Of a stretch of 64,000 nt of DNA, positions 8,396 to 17,582 are shown one piece after another. The translations under genes were made by a program, and so were the position numbers. Location: positions 3,372,001-3,436,000 of the forward strand of contig NC_021184.1 of assembly GCF_000233715.2 (NCBI RefSeq), written 5' to 3'. The stretch comes from Desulfoscipio gibsoniae DSM 7213 (GTDB lineage: Bacteria > Bacillota > Desulfotomaculia > Desulfotomaculales > Desulfallaceae). Within the stretch, counting starts at the first letter, position 1. Each line of letters opens with the position of its first letter. The notes beneath the pieces were generated by a model. It did no database searches. It was not told the origin of the DNA and worked only from the letters and a program-made list of their open reading frames with translations.

Positions 8396-8806
8396 CTAAC
8401 GGCCCCGCCATTTTTTTCCTTTGCCACCGCACCTGGGACAGTCGATAGCATCATCGGGATATGACCAGTTGGTCTTTATCCAGTCATGCCCACAATCATC
8501 ACATTCCAGTTTATAGGGCATTAATTTATAATCGCCGCCCTCTATGCGTATGGCCTTACCCTCCAAGATAGCCGTACTCAATTTTTTTCTGGCCGATGTT
8601 AAAATCCTTTGAAAGGTGCTCTGGGCAATATCCATGTGCTCAGCACAGTTTTCCTGGTCCAAACCTTGCATATCTTTTAACCGCAGGGCTTCTATTTCGT
8701 CCACAGTGATCAACTCTTCCCGGAATTCCTCATCCAACCCAACAGGTTGAAAGTATGTAACCCTGGGTAAAAATCCTACCCGTCGTCTTTTACGCGGTCG
8801 TGGCAC
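8396..8806 (-). CDS. DUF134-family DNA-binding protein
   Basis: This 136-residue protein starts VPRPRKRRRVGFLP and contains a sigma-70 region-4-like helix-turn-helix (ALRLKDMQGLDQENCAEHMDI and QSTFQRILTSARKK) followed by a C-terminal zinc-ribbon-like part with CDDCGHDW and CPRCGGKG. DUF134 proteins are commonly encoded beside NifX-type proteins, as here, and are presumed regulators. The GTG at 8806 is chosen because AGGAGGTGG lies 7 nt upstream. The zinc-ribbon tail suggests metal or redox sensing, but this is inference. Confidence 0.85.
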   Translation of the reverse strand: MPRPRKRRRVGFLPRVTYFQPVGLDEEFREELITVDEIEALRLKDMQGLDQENCAEHMDIAQSTFQRILTSARKKLSTAILEGKAIRIEGGDYKLMPYKLECDDCGHDWIKTNWSYPDDAIDCPRCGGKGKKWRGR

Positions 8807-9069
8807 AATTCTACCACCTCCTAATACCATAATTTTGTTATGAATATATACCCTTATGGTTAATATTCTAATCGAGTTATAGACATATGTCAACTATTAT
8901 TTTAAGCATTAGTTTATAAATATATTGAATGACCGGGAATGGGCTGGACGGCAAACGGATGGGTAAATTCAGAGGATGCAGGGGGTAATGTAACGCCACA
9001 CCCTGTAATAGTGGAAAACGGGCACGAGTGCGTCGTGCCGCGTATGCAGGAAGCGTCAAAAATAGAAGG

Positions 9070-9270
9070 TTAAAAATCCCGGGGTATAACCAGCCAGGCA
9101 ACTATATAAACAAGAATACCGGGAAACGCAGCAGAGGCCACTGAAACAATTACGTAGATCACCCGTACCAGATTGGGATCAATGTCCAGATACTCCGCCA
9201 AACCACCGCATACTCCACCCAGCATGGAATTGCGGCTGGAACGATATAAGCGCTTAATTTGCCTGGCCAC
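9070..9270 (-). CDS. PspC-domain membrane protein
   Basis: This 66-residue protein has the PspC hallmark: a basic N terminus, NSMLGGVCGGLAEYLDIDPNLVR, and one hydrophobic membrane segment (about residues 36-62). Family members such as PspC are linked to envelope stress. Only the PspC domain is present. The start is GTG with AAGGAGATG upstream. It probably forms a single-gene unit. Confidence 0.85.
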   Translation of the reverse strand: MARQIKRLYRSSRNSMLGGVCGGLAEYLDIDPNLVRVIYVIVSVASAAFPGILVYIVAWLVIPRDF

Positions 9271-9450
9271 TAAACGTCATCTCCTTTGCTTTAATTTATT
9301 AGGTTGTTTAATCTCCCAGTAAGCCGCGATCAAAAACACCGCGGCTTACTTTGCTAAAATAATATCTAAAAAACATAATTTTGGTTTTATACTAAATGTA
9401 CTATTTCCCGGCTCAAAAAATACATATTGTAAATACATAAATATTGGATA

Positions 9451-10134
9451 CTAGGGCCGAAAATAACCCCTTACACGCGGAGCCATGGTTTTTATCAATA
9501 CAATGCCCATTAAAAAACCACCTATATGGGCCCAGTAAGCCACGGTATTGGCAGCTCCACCCAGAGAAGCCACGCCGTTAAACATCTGCAGAATGAACCA
9601 TAGAGCAATGAAAACCACCGCCGGTATTTCCATTAAAGTAAAAATAATTATAATGGGCACCAGGGCCAGTATACGTGACCGGGGGAAAGCAATAATATAA
9701 GCGCCGAGCACTCCGGCTACCGCACCGCTGGCACCGACCACGGGAATAGTGGAAGTTGGGTCGGTGAGAATATGAGCCAAACTGCCCGTAGCCCCGGCAA
9801 CCAGGTAAAATAACAAGTACTTTAAATGACCCAACCGGTCCTCCACGTTATCACCAAACACCCAAAGGAATAGCATGTTACCGATAACATGCAGCCATCC
9901 ACCGTGAATAAACATGGCCGTAATAAAACTAACCACTATCGGTGTAAAGGATGCCCCAGTGAAAATTGCATTCAATACTTCAGCCGGCACCAGCCCCAGG
10001 ATATAATAAATTTGGTTCAGCCGGTACGGTTCCAAAGTTACTTCCCAAATATAAATTAGCAGATTCAAAACTATGATGGACAAGTTAACTATGGGAAATG
10101 TTTGTGACTTGGCGCTATCCCTGAGCGGAATCAA
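9451..10134 (-). CDS. Rhomboid-family intramembrane serine protease
   Basis: This 227-residue polytopic membrane protein has six or seven hydrophobic segments. The catalytic dyad is visible as Ser136 in GASGAVAG and His203 in AHIGGF, and the conserved HVIGNMLFLWVFG segment lies in the second helix region (residues 82-94). It would cleave transmembrane proteins within the bilayer; the substrate is unknown. The TTG start has GAGGAG upstream. Confidence 0.9.
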   Translation of the reverse strand: MIPLRDSAKSQTFPIVNLSIIVLNLLIYIWEVTLEPYRLNQIYYILGLVPAEVLNAIFTGASFTPIVVSFITAMFIHGGWLHVIGNMLFLWVFGDNVEDRLGHLKYLLFYLVAGATGSLAHILTDPTSTIPVVGASGAVAGVLGAYIIAFPRSRILALVPIIIIFTLMEIPAVVFIALWFILQMFNGVASLGGAANTVAYWAHIGGFLMGIVLIKTMAPRVRGYFRP

Positions 10135-10375
10135 TTACCCTCGCTCCTCTCGTTTAAGGAGTTTATCATATAAAATAATATACTATTTAAGCCCATTTTG
10201 CGAACTATTTGGATTACTTTTCTTAAAATCAGACAAAATTTGTCACTCCACCGGCACCACCACCAATTGTTCCAAATACTTTAAGACTTTGGACTAAATT
10301 TTCTTTATTGTTTACAATGCTTATCAATTTTCATGTACTGGGTTTATAAAATTCATTATGTTAAAGCTAAAAAAC
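10135..10375. other. Intergenic region without a gene
   Basis: Between the rhomboid gene and the hisG terminator there is no frame with a ribosome site. It presumably carries the rhomboid promoter, but I do not see a clear one. Confidence 0.5.
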
Positions 10376-10413
10376 AAAAAGAGGAACGGTTTTCACGACC
10401 GCATCCTCTTTTT
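10376..10413 (-). terminator. hisG intrinsic terminator
   Basis: AAAAAGAGGA (10376-10385) pairs with TCCTCTTTTT (10404-10413), with an inner CGGT/ACCG extension and flanking A/T runs. It lies 40 nt after the hisG stop. Confidence 0.8.
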
Positions 10414-10452
10414 AGTCAATGTAACCACTAAACGCGTAATTTTTAGCACAGC

Positions 10453-11328
10453 CTAAGGGATTACTTTATTCAGTGGATATTCAATAATATCCTGAGCACC
10501 TCCCCGGCGCAACGCTGGGATAAGATCACGCACCTGCTTCTCATCAAGCACGACCTCCAGAGCCAACCAATCGCTGTTAATAAGCTGCGACACCGTAGGG
10601 TGTTTCATCGCCGGCAATATAGCTAGTATATCATCCAGCTTATCCTTGGGTAGGTTCATTTTCAAACCCACTTTAGAGTCCGCACGCAGCGCACCCAGCA
10701 ATAGCACCGCAAGGTTCTGTAGTTTCTCCTTTTTAAAAGGATCGGCCCAGGCCTTATGATTGGCATGTAGACGGGTGGTGGATACCAATATAGTGTCAAT
10801 TACCACAAGCTTATTGGCCCGCAGAGAGCTGCCCGTTTCAGTAATGTCAACAATGGCATCTACCAGTTGCGGTACTTTGACCTCTGTCGCCCCGTAACTA
10901 AATTCCACAGATGCCGTAACACCGTTTTTGGCCAGGTAACTACGAGTCAGCCTCACCAGCTCAGTAGCTATACGCTTGCCCTCCAGGTCTTTTACAGTTT
11001 TTATGCCGCTGTTTTCCGCCACAGCCATCACCACCCGAATGGGGTTGGTAGTCTGCTTGGAATAGGCCAGATCGGCCACTTCCACCACATCGGCCTCATT
11101 TTCTAAAATCCAATCCAATCCACTTAAGCCGGCATCCAATACTCCTTCATTTACATAGCGCGGTATTTCCTGTGCCCGCATCAGCACAACCTCGATTTCA
11201 GGGTCATCTATAGATGGGTAATAAGAGCGGCTGCGTACAGAAATATTAAATCCCGCCCTTTTAAACAGCTGGAATGTGGATTCTTGTAGGCTGCCCTTGG
11301 GTAACCCCAGTCGCAATTTGACACTCAT
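10453..11328 (-). CDS. hisG: ATP phosphoribosyltransferase, long form
   Basis: This 291-residue enzyme catalyses the first step of histidine synthesis: ATP plus PRPP to phosphoribosyl-ATP. The start [15 protein letters not shown] is typical, and the catalytic half includes [10 protein letters not shown] and the PRPP-binding-type segment [15 protein letters not shown]. At 291 residues it is the long, hexameric form with a C-terminal ACT-like regulatory domain (about residues 210-290), so it should work without HisZ and be inhibited by histidine. It is not in a his operon here; it stands alone. Confidence 0.92.
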   Translation of the reverse strand: MSVKLRLGLPKGSLQESTFQLFKRAGFNISVRSRSYYPSIDDPEIEVVLMRAQEIPRYVNEGVLDAGLSGLDWILENEADVVEVADLAYSKQTTNPIRVVMAVAENSGIKTVKDLEGKRIATELVRLTRSYLAKNGVTASVEFSYGATEVKVPQLVDAIVDITETGSSLRANKLVVIDTILVSTTRLHANHKAWADPFKKEKLQNLAVLLLGALRADSKVGLKMNLPKDKLDDILAILPAMKHPTVSQLINSDWLALEVVLDEKQVRDLIPALRRGGAQDIIEYPLNKVIP

Positions 11329-11392
11329 AAGAGTAAACCCCCTTGCTTTATTTCGTTATCTATTTAGCATATTAAAGAAACTTAAGATAGTA

Positions 11393-11406
11393 TATACCCG
11401 GGTATA
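11393..11406. promoter_or_regulatory. Perfect 14-bp palindrome upstream of hisG
   Basis: TATACCCGGGTATA is fully self-complementary and lies 65 bp upstream of the hisG start, between hisG and the divergent small gene. It has the size and symmetry of an operator. The cognate regulator is unknown. Confidence 0.4.
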
Positions 11407-11548
11407 AGAACTGTCAAGGATATATTCGGGAGCATTTATTTTGAACTTATATAAAATAATTATGGACTAATTAATGATTATGAACTAAAATTAAATAATA
11501 AAATATGAACATTATCTCGTTATAAAAATCAAAAGGGAGTGGTTGAAC

Positions 11549-11764
11549 ATGCTCTCCAATGAATACCAGCTTTCCATTGTTACATTGACTAAAAACCATG
11601 TATTTTTTAACTTTTTCGTCAATGGCACTTTAACTAATACCGATGGTTACATATGCATGTCCATCAACGACTTTGACCGTTTATATAAAGATCTGTTCCG
11701 TTCTTCCAAAGGCCAGTGTACAAAAAATTATAGTTCCAACCCACCGGTGCAGTTTTTTACCTGA
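11549..11764 (+). CDS. Small hypothetical protein
   Basis: This 71-residue soluble protein starts MLSNEYQLSIVTLTKNHVFF. GGGAG lies 9 nt before the ATG at 11549; a TTG at 11543 is an alternative start. No motif is recognised. The composition (Asn, Phe, Ser rich, single Cys) gives no function. It lies upstream of the LCP-like gene on the same strand, 81 nt apart. Confidence 0.5.
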   Translation: MLSNEYQLSIVTLTKNHVFFNFFVNGTLTNTDGYICMSINDFDRLYKDLFRSSKGQCTKNYSSNPPVQFFT

Positions 11765-11845
11765 TAATTAAGCATAAATTAGGGGAAAAACAAGCATAAA
11801 TATAATTTAAAAGCTATTATCTTGCAGTAAAGGGGATATTGTTAT

Positions 11846-12583
11846 TTGCTGTTAAAAAAGGCTTTAACAATAATGTTTTTTACGCTGCTCTGTATGAACA
11901 CAATTAAGCCAACCGGAGCCCTGGCTATGCAAAGTAATAGCAAAACGCCGGAAAGCGTGATAATTTTCTGGACCGATGAAGCCAGACTTAAAGCAGTCAA
12001 CCTTACTTTTTCACCGAACAGAGATGGTCCCATCGGTATTATATCGGTACCGGTATATACATGGCTGGCCGATGGACAACAGGCAACTACAGTTGGTGAG
12101 TATTATTTAAAGCACGGCCCTGTAAAGCTTACCCAGCAAATGGAAACATTATTTGAAAATTCGATTAGTGCTTACATTATCATCGACCAAAAAGCTCTGG
12201 TTAATGTCAGCAAGGTAATCGGCCCAATTAATATGGCCGACCAACATATAACATTAATGGATGTATTTGAAGGTAAGTATGTTGATGGCCCCGTGAACAT
12301 GCAAGTGGAAATAAGACAACTGGCCGATGCCATGCTGACACCGGCCGTATTAATAAAAGTACCTGAAATTATTTGGGTGTTTAGCAGGGAAGTGGACAGC
12401 AATATCAGCCCGCGACATTTAGCATCCTTTTACCGGGTAATTCGTTATCGCGGATCTGATGTATTGCAAAAAAAAGACGTGCCGGGGCAAGACTATGTTA
12501 TCAATAACCGCAAATATCGCCGGGTAGCCCCCGATACATGGCAACAAACATTACGGGAAGTAACCTCCAGCACGGAGCAGTAG
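11846..12583 (+). CDS. Secreted LCP-like (LytR-CpsA-Psr) protein lacking catalytic residues
   Basis: This 245-residue protein has an N-terminal signal peptide or anchor (about residues 1-28). The pattern after it, with GIISVPVYTWL, GEYYLKHGPVKLTQQMETLF, then SAYIIIDQKALVNVSKVIG, follows the LytR-CpsA-Psr fold. The conserved Asp/Arg motifs of catalytic LCP ligases (the GxDxR and IPRDT-type motifs) are absent, so transfer of wall polymers is unlikely. The start is taken as TTG with AGGGG upstream. A structural or regulatory role at the cell surface is inferred. Confidence 0.6.
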   Translation: MLLKKALTIMFFTLLCMNTIKPTGALAMQSNSKTPESVIIFWTDEARLKAVNLTFSPNRDGPIGIISVPVYTWLADGQQATTVGEYYLKHGPVKLTQQMETLFENSISAYIIIDQKALVNVSKVIGPINMADQHITLMDVFEGKYVDGPVNMQVEIRQLADAMLTPAVLIKVPEIIWVFSREVDSNISPRHLASFYRVIRYRGSDVLQKKDVPGQDYVINNRKYRRVAPDTWQQTLREVTSSTEQ

Positions 12584-12745
12584 TTCATTAAAAAATTAAT
12601 AATAAAGATGGGATGCTGCCTACAATATTTTGCAAGCAAGTATACTGTTGAGATATAAGCCATTAATGGCAGGCAAGCCGGCCAGCAACCACACCATTGT
12701 GATTAAAGTACTTTGCAGACCGGTATCATATCAGGTAAATAGACC

Positions 12746-12788
12746 AATGGGGCAGATTTACGCTTTATAACTGCATATCTGCCCCATT
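12746..12788. terminator. Hairpin terminator between convergent genes
   Basis: AATGGGGCAGAT (12746-12757) pairs perfectly with ATCTGCCCCATT (12777-12788). It lies between the LCP-like gene and leuS and could end both transcripts. Confidence 0.7.
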
Positions 12789-12872
12789 TATATTTCAACA
12801 TAATAATTTTATTACAGAATACTACTTCACTTATTCAGTTCACGCTATCAAAGGTAAATAAACATGCCGGGT

Positions 12873-15362
12873 TTATTCAACTACAATATTTACTAACTTA
12901 CCGGGCACCGGTATTACTTTAACTACCTTTTTGTCACCGACCAGTTCCAGTACTTTTTCCTGTTGCATAACCAGTTCCCGCATAGCGTCCGGCTTAATGT
13001 CAGCGGGCACCAGCATGCGATCCCGGACTTTGCCGTTAATTTGCACCACAATGGTAATTTCATCTTCAATAATCGCTTCGGGATCATATTGGGGCCAGGG
13101 CTGGGCATGAATGATGCCCTCATGTCCTGTTAAATTCCATAATTCCTCGGTAATATGTGGGGCAAAGGGAGCCAACAACAGCAACAAAGCCTCAACCGCC
13201 TCGCGCAATACCCCGGCGTCACGGTCGCACTCGGGTAATTCCCGGTACTGGTACATGGCGTTTACCAGTTCCATAATGGCACTGACCGCTGTATTAAAAT
13301 TAAACCGGTTGCCTACATCCTCGGTTACTTTTTTGATGGCCAGGTGAATCATCCGGCGCATATCCTTGTTAACCCCTACCGGGTTAGCCCCAGTCTGAGC
13401 CGCAACTACACCTGTAGCCAGCATATCACCCAGCGGTGCCACCAGACGCCACACCCGGTTCAGGAATCGGTAACAGCCCTCAACCCCCTGGTCGCTCCAT
13501 TCCAGGTCCCGCTCAGGGGGTGAAGCAAATAAAATAAACAGCCGGGCAGTGTCGGCACCATAAGTGGCCACGATATCCTCCGGGCTTACCACATTACCTT
13601 TGGACTTGCTCATTTTGGCTCCGTCTTTGAGCACCATGCCCTGGGTGAGCAGGTTGGTAAAGGGCTCATCATTATCCACCAATTTCAAATCATAAAGCAC
13701 CTTGGTAAAAAACCGGCTGTACAAAAGATGTAAAATAGCATGTTCAACACCGCCAATGTACTGATCTACCGGCAGCCAGCGCCTTACCTTATCATAATCC
13801 CAGGCATTGGCATCATCCCTGGGGCTGGTGTAACGGTAATAATACCAAGATGAGCACATGAATGTATCCATGGTGTCGGTTTCCCGGCGGGCCGGGCCAC
13901 CGCATGTGGGACATGTGGTATTGACAAAGTCCGCATGTTCCTCCAGCGGGGAACGACCGGTGGGCTTAAACGCCACATCCATGGGCAGCATGACAGGCAA
14001 ATCCTTATCAGGTACCGGCACCACACCGCACTTATCGCAATAAATAATCGGAATAGGCGCACCCCAGTAACGCTGGCGGGAAATTAGCCAGTCCCGCAGC
14101 CGGTAGTTGATCCTGCCATCGCCCAGCTTCTGTTCCTGCAAATATTTTATAACGGCGGTAATGCCCTCCCGGTTCGGGGTGCCGTTAAAGGGCCCGGAAT
14201 TAACCATCAATCCTTCACCATCGTAAGCCTCAGTCATGACAGCGGGATCAAGTGTTACTCCTTCAGGTTGTATAACCACCCGAATGGGCAGGTTATACTT
14301 GCGGGCAAATTCAAAGTCCCGCTGGTCGTGGGCCGGCACACCCATAACAGCACCGGTACCGTATTCCAACAACACGTAATTGGCCACCAATATGGGCACT
14401 TTTTCACCGTTCACCGGGTTAATGCAATGAGCGCCGGTCAGTAAACCAATTTTCTCCGCCTCAGTGGAAGTACGGGCCAGTTCGCTTAAATTGCGCACCT
14501 TATGCACAAAATCCCTGATCTCCCCGGCCTGTGGCTTACCCTCAATTAATTTTTCCACCAGGGGATGCTCGGGCGCCAGCACCATATAGGTAACACCATA
14601 AACGGTATCCGGGCGGGTGGTAAATACCGTGATGGTCTCATCTATACCATCAATTTGGAAAGTAATCTCAGCCCCTTCACTGCGACCAATCCAGTTTTCC
14701 TGCATAATCTTAACTTTATCCGGCCAGCCGCCCAGTTTATCAAGGTCGGCCAGCAGCCGGTCAGCATATTGTGTAATTTTAAAGAACCACTGCTCCAGCT
14801 CCCTTTTCTCGACAACGCTGGCACAGCGCTCACAAGAGCCTTCTTTGACCTGCTCATTGGCTAGCACGGTGGCGCAGGAGGGACACCAGTTCACAGCAGA
14901 TTTTTTCTTATAGGCCAGTCCATGGTGGTAAAGCTGTAAAAACAGCCACTGGGTCCATTTATAATATCCGGGGTGGCACGTGGCTACTTCCCGGCTCCAG
15001 TCATAGCTGATACCCAATTGTTTCAACTGCTCACGCATAGAATCAATATTATCCGTGGTCCACTGGGCCGGGTGCAAAGCTCCGTGCTTTATTGCCGCGT
15101 TTTCCGCCGGCAGGCCAAAGGCGTCCCAACCCATGGGGTGCAGTACATTAAACCCCTGCATCGTTTTAAACCTGGCCACCACATCGCCAATTGAATAATT
15201 ACGCACATGCCCCATGTGCAGTTTCCCCGAGGGATAGGGAAACATTTCCAAACAGTAATATTTAGGCCGGTCGCTGAAATCGGGCACGGCGTAAATATCT
15301 TGCTCCGACCATTTTTGCTGCCATTTAGCTTCTATTACCTTAAATTCATAGCGGTCCTTCAT
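12873..15362 (-). CDS. leuS: Leucyl-tRNA synthetase
   Basis: This 829-residue class I synthetase charges tRNA-Leu. The HIGH motif appears as [14 protein letters not shown] (about residues 44-57) and the KMSKS motif as AKMSKSKGN. The CP1 editing domain with the threonine-rich [13 protein letters not shown] motif is intact, and an anticodon-binding domain follows. The length is normal for bacterial LeuRS. GGGAGG lies just before the ATG. Upstream on the same strand are an acyl-CoA synthetase gene and a leucine-type T-box, so leuS may be read from that leader. A separate promoter also sits in the 130-bp gap. Confidence 0.96.
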   Translation of the reverse strand: MKDRYEFKVIEAKWQQKWSEQDIYAVPDFSDRPKYYCLEMFPYPSGKLHMGHVRNYSIGDVVARFKTMQGFNVLHPMGWDAFGLPAENAAIKHGALHPAQWTTDNIDSMREQLKQLGISYDWSREVATCHPGYYKWTQWLFLQLYHHGLAYKKKSAVNWCPSCATVLANEQVKEGSCERCASVVEKRELEQWFFKITQYADRLLADLDKLGGWPDKVKIMQENWIGRSEGAEITFQIDGIDETITVFTTRPDTVYGVTYMVLAPEHPLVEKLIEGKPQAGEIRDFVHKVRNLSELARTSTEAEKIGLLTGAHCINPVNGEKVPILVANYVLLEYGTGAVMGVPAHDQRDFEFARKYNLPIRVVIQPEGVTLDPAVMTEAYDGEGLMVNSGPFNGTPNREGITAVIKYLQEQKLGDGRINYRLRDWLISRQRYWGAPIPIIYCDKCGVVPVPDKDLPVMLPMDVAFKPTGRSPLEEHADFVNTTCPTCGGPARRETDTMDTFMCSSWYYYRYTSPRDDANAWDYDKVRRWLPVDQYIGGVEHAILHLLYSRFFTKVLYDLKLVDNDEPFTNLLTQGMVLKDGAKMSKSKGNVVSPEDIVATYGADTARLFILFASPPERDLEWSDQGVEGCYRFLNRVWRLVAPLGDMLATGVVAAQTGANPVGVNKDMRRMIHLAIKKVTEDVGNRFNFNTAVSAIMELVNAMYQYRELPECDRDAGVLREAVEALLLLLAPFAPHITEELWNLTGHEGIIHAQPWPQYDPEAIIEDEITIVVQINGKVRDRMLVPADIKPDAMRELVMQQEKVLELVGDKKVVKVIPVPGKLVNIVVE

Positions 15363-15434
15363 TGGTTCCTCCCGTACATTGTAACTATTTCGTAATTTAT
15401 CGACATTACTATAGGTGTTTTAAAAGAATGCCCG

Positions 15435-15468
15435 ATACCAATATTATCACATTATGGTATTTTATCAA
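15435..15468 (-). promoter_or_regulatory. Candidate leuS promoter with dyad
   Basis: On the minus strand TTGATA (15468-15463) and TAATAT (15446-15441) are 16 nt apart. Partly overlapping is a dyad, ATACCA (15435-15440) with TGGTAT (15455-15460). This would allow leuS expression without the upstream T-box. Confidence 0.45.
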
Positions 15469-15492
15469 AGTTTAAGTATGTCTAAACTGGCC

Positions 15493-17157
15493 TTAAACCA
15501 GGTTAGCCACGTTTTCATAGCGGGATAATTCCTTGATGCCCATTTCCCTCAACTTGAACTTTTGCACCTTGCCGTTGGCGGTGGTTGGGTAGCCGTCAAC
15601 AAAATGAATATATGACGGTATCTTATACCGGGCAATTTTACCGGAGCAGTAATTTTTAATATCCTCGACGCTGACCCGGGAGCCTGCTTTTAACTGGATA
15701 AAGGCCATAACTTCTTCCCCGTACTTTTCACTGGGCACACCCACCACCTGTACATCTTTCACCTGTGGATAAGTATATAAAAATTCCTCAATTTCCCGGG
15801 GATAAATATTTTCGCCACCTCTGATAATCATGTCTTTAATCCGGCCGGTTATTCTAAGGTAACCGTTTTCATCCATAATACCCAGGTCGCCGGTATGCAG
15901 CCACCCCTCTTGATCAATGGCGGCAGCCGTAGCCTCGGGCATTTTATAATAACCTTTCATGACGTTATATCCACGGGCGCAAATTTCACCCTGGACGCCG
16001 GCAGGCACCTCTTCGCCGTTTTCCGGATCAACGATCTTGACCTCCACCCCATCGAGCGCTTTACCCACTGTGGACACTCTCAATTCCAGCGGGTCGTCGG
16101 TGCGGGTCATGGTAATACCGGGTGCCGCTTCGGTTTGACCATAAGTAATTACTATTTCCCGCATACACATTTTTTCCACCACGGCCTTCATCACTTCAAT
16201 GGGGCAGGGCGATCCGGCCATAATACCGGTGCGCAGGGTAGATGTATTAAAGGGCTGTTTTTCCAACACTTCTAACTCGGTGATAAACATAGTGGGCACC
16301 CCGTGCAGCGCAGTACACCGTTCCTTCTCCACCGCTTCCAGGACTTTCACCGGACTGAACGATTCTATCATTACCATGGTGGTAGCATGGGAGACGCAGG
16401 CCAAGGTGCCCAATACACAACCAAAACAATGGAACATAGGTACCGGAATGCATAGGCGGTCATCAGGGCCAAAACCCATGCATTTACCAATACTATAACC
16501 ATTCCCTACCAGGTTAGTATGGGTCAGCATAACTCCCTTGGGAAAACCGGTGGTTCCCGAAGTATATTGCATATTAATAACATCGTCAGGTTCTAATGAT
16601 GATTGCCTGGCCACCAGTTCATCATCAGTAATCTCATCGCCCATGGCCAGCACATCCTGCCAGTCAAAAATACCGGGATGACTTTCATCACCAATAAAAA
16701 CCAGGTTCTTTAACATCGGCAGTCTTTTACAATTCAGCCGACCGTGCATACTGCCGCGCAGTTCCGGGCACAACTCATATACCATATCCACATAATTGGA
16801 ATCCTTTATACCACTGGAGAAAATTAGAGTAGTGGCATCGGACTGCCGGAGCAAATATTCCAACTCAAAAACTTTGTAATTGGTATTCACCGACGTTAAT
16901 ACAGCTCCCATTTTGCCGCAGGCAAATTGAAGGAGTACCCATTCAGGTATGTTGGGTGCCAAAAGGGCAATATGTTCGCCTCTTTTAATACCCAGAGCCA
17001 TCAATGATTTGGCGATACGATTACATTGCTGCTGAAATTGCCGGTATGTGTACCTTATGTTCCTGTCCGGGTACACTACCGCCTCATTATAAGGAAACCT
17101 GCCCGCCGATAAATCCAGCAATTCACCAACGGTAATTTGATCGAAAAGTTTTTTCAT
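15493..17157 (-). CDS. AMP-forming acyl-CoA synthetase
   Basis: This 554-residue member of the AMP-binding superfamily activates a carboxylic acid to the acyl-CoA via acyl-AMP. It has the P-loop-like MQYTSGTTGFPKGVMLTH motif, the TYGQTEAAPG motif, HTGDLGIMDENGYLRITGR with the hinge Asp, and the C-terminal catalytic Lys in TANGKVQKFKLREM. Substrate is not fixed by sequence; medium-chain or branched acids are possible. The ATG at 17157 has GAGGTGA upstream. It is the first gene after the T-box leader with its embedded tRNA-Ala, and leuS follows. Confidence 0.9.
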   Translation of the reverse strand: MKKLFDQITVGELLDLSAGRFPYNEAVVYPDRNIRYTYRQFQQQCNRIAKSLMALGIKRGEHIALLAPNIPEWVLLQFACGKMGAVLTSVNTNYKVFELEYLLRQSDATTLIFSSGIKDSNYVDMVYELCPELRGSMHGRLNCKRLPMLKNLVFIGDESHPGIFDWQDVLAMGDEITDDELVARQSSLEPDDVINMQYTSGTTGFPKGVMLTHTNLVGNGYSIGKCMGFGPDDRLCIPVPMFHCFGCVLGTLACVSHATTMVMIESFSPVKVLEAVEKERCTALHGVPTMFITELEVLEKQPFNTSTLRTGIMAGSPCPIEVMKAVVEKMCMREIVITYGQTEAAPGITMTRTDDPLELRVSTVGKALDGVEVKIVDPENGEEVPAGVQGEICARGYNVMKGYYKMPEATAAAIDQEGWLHTGDLGIMDENGYLRITGRIKDMIIRGGENIYPREIEEFLYTYPQVKDVQVVGVPSEKYGEEVMAFIQLKAGSRVSVEDIKNYCSGKIARYKIPSYIHFVDGYPTTANGKVQKFKLREMGIKELSRYENVANLV

Positions 17158-17214
17158 TCCGTCACCTCTAATCCTTTGTCTAGTTAACGTATTAAAGATA
17201 AAAATAGACAAATT

Positions 17215-17536
17215 AAAACCTCTCATCCCAGTAAGGGACGAGAGGTTTGTCTCGCGGTACCACCCTAATTGATAAAGTCCATGGTGGAGATGAGGGGAAT
17301 CGAACCCCTGACCTCCTGAATGCCATTCAGGCGCTCTCCCATCTGAGCTACATCCCCATGACTTTAACCGCTCGGTGTGTTAACGGCACATGCCGTCCCG
17401 GTATACTTTTTTCCACCGGGCAACTCCGGGGCGAGTTCATTCACCTTACCCACCGCCTCGCACCGACCGGCAGCTCTCTTCAGGGTATGACAGCGACATT
17501 ACTACTCCCCTTCATAGTCATTAACTTATTAAACTG
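17215..17536 (-). ncRNA. T-box riboswitch leader, leucine specifier, interrupted by tRNA-Ala
   Basis: Transcribed on the minus strand. The T-box core AGGGTGGTACCGCG lies at 17266-17253, with the UGGU bulge that pairs with a tRNA acceptor end. A terminator follows: arms 17248-17235 and 17229-17216, then a T-run. Stem I elements are present: AGTAGTAA, an AGAGAG GA-motif, the distal GGTCGGTGCGAGG loop, and the specifier region TGAACTCGCCCC. Reading the codon after GAA gives CTC (leucine), in agreement with leuS downstream. Between the Stem II-like region and the antiterminator, where Stem III normally stands, a complete tRNA-Ala sits on a 7-bp helix (TAAAGTC/GACTTTA). Confidence 0.88.
17282..17357 (-). 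tRNA. tRNA-Ala (anticodon GGC)
   Basis: This is a 76-nt canonical tRNA. The acceptor arm GGGGATG/CATCTCC contains the G3-U70 wobble that identifies alanine tRNAs. The D stem is GCTC/GAGC, the anticodon stem is CCTGA/TCAGG with loop ATGGCAT (anticodon GGC), the variable loop has 5 nt, and the T arm is AGGGG-TTCGATT-CCCCT. The 3' ACCA is encoded. All stems pair fully apart from the wobble. It lies inside the leucine T-box leader, upstream of the leader's terminator, so it would be transcribed whether or not the T-box terminates. Confidence 0.97.
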
Positions 17537-17542
17537 AGCCTA

Positions 17543-17571
17543 ATTATAAAATAATTAATATTTAAAGTCAA
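17543..17571 (-). promoter_or_regulatory. Sigma-A promoter of the T-box / tRNA-Ala unit
   Basis: TTGACT (17571-17566) and a perfect TATAAT (17548-17543) are separated by 17 nt on the minus strand. Transcription would start near 17536, just before Stem I of the T-box. It lies directly after the rsfS stop codon. Confidence 0.75.
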
Positions 17572-17582
17572 CGCCAAAAATA

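Noticed and set aside
8877-9101. 74-codon minus-strand frame
   Set aside because: Overlaps the end of the PspC gene in another frame and has no ribosome site.
15363-15492. T-box directly upstream of leuS
   Set aside because: The 130-bp gap has no T-box core or terminator. The only T-box is the one at 17215-17536.
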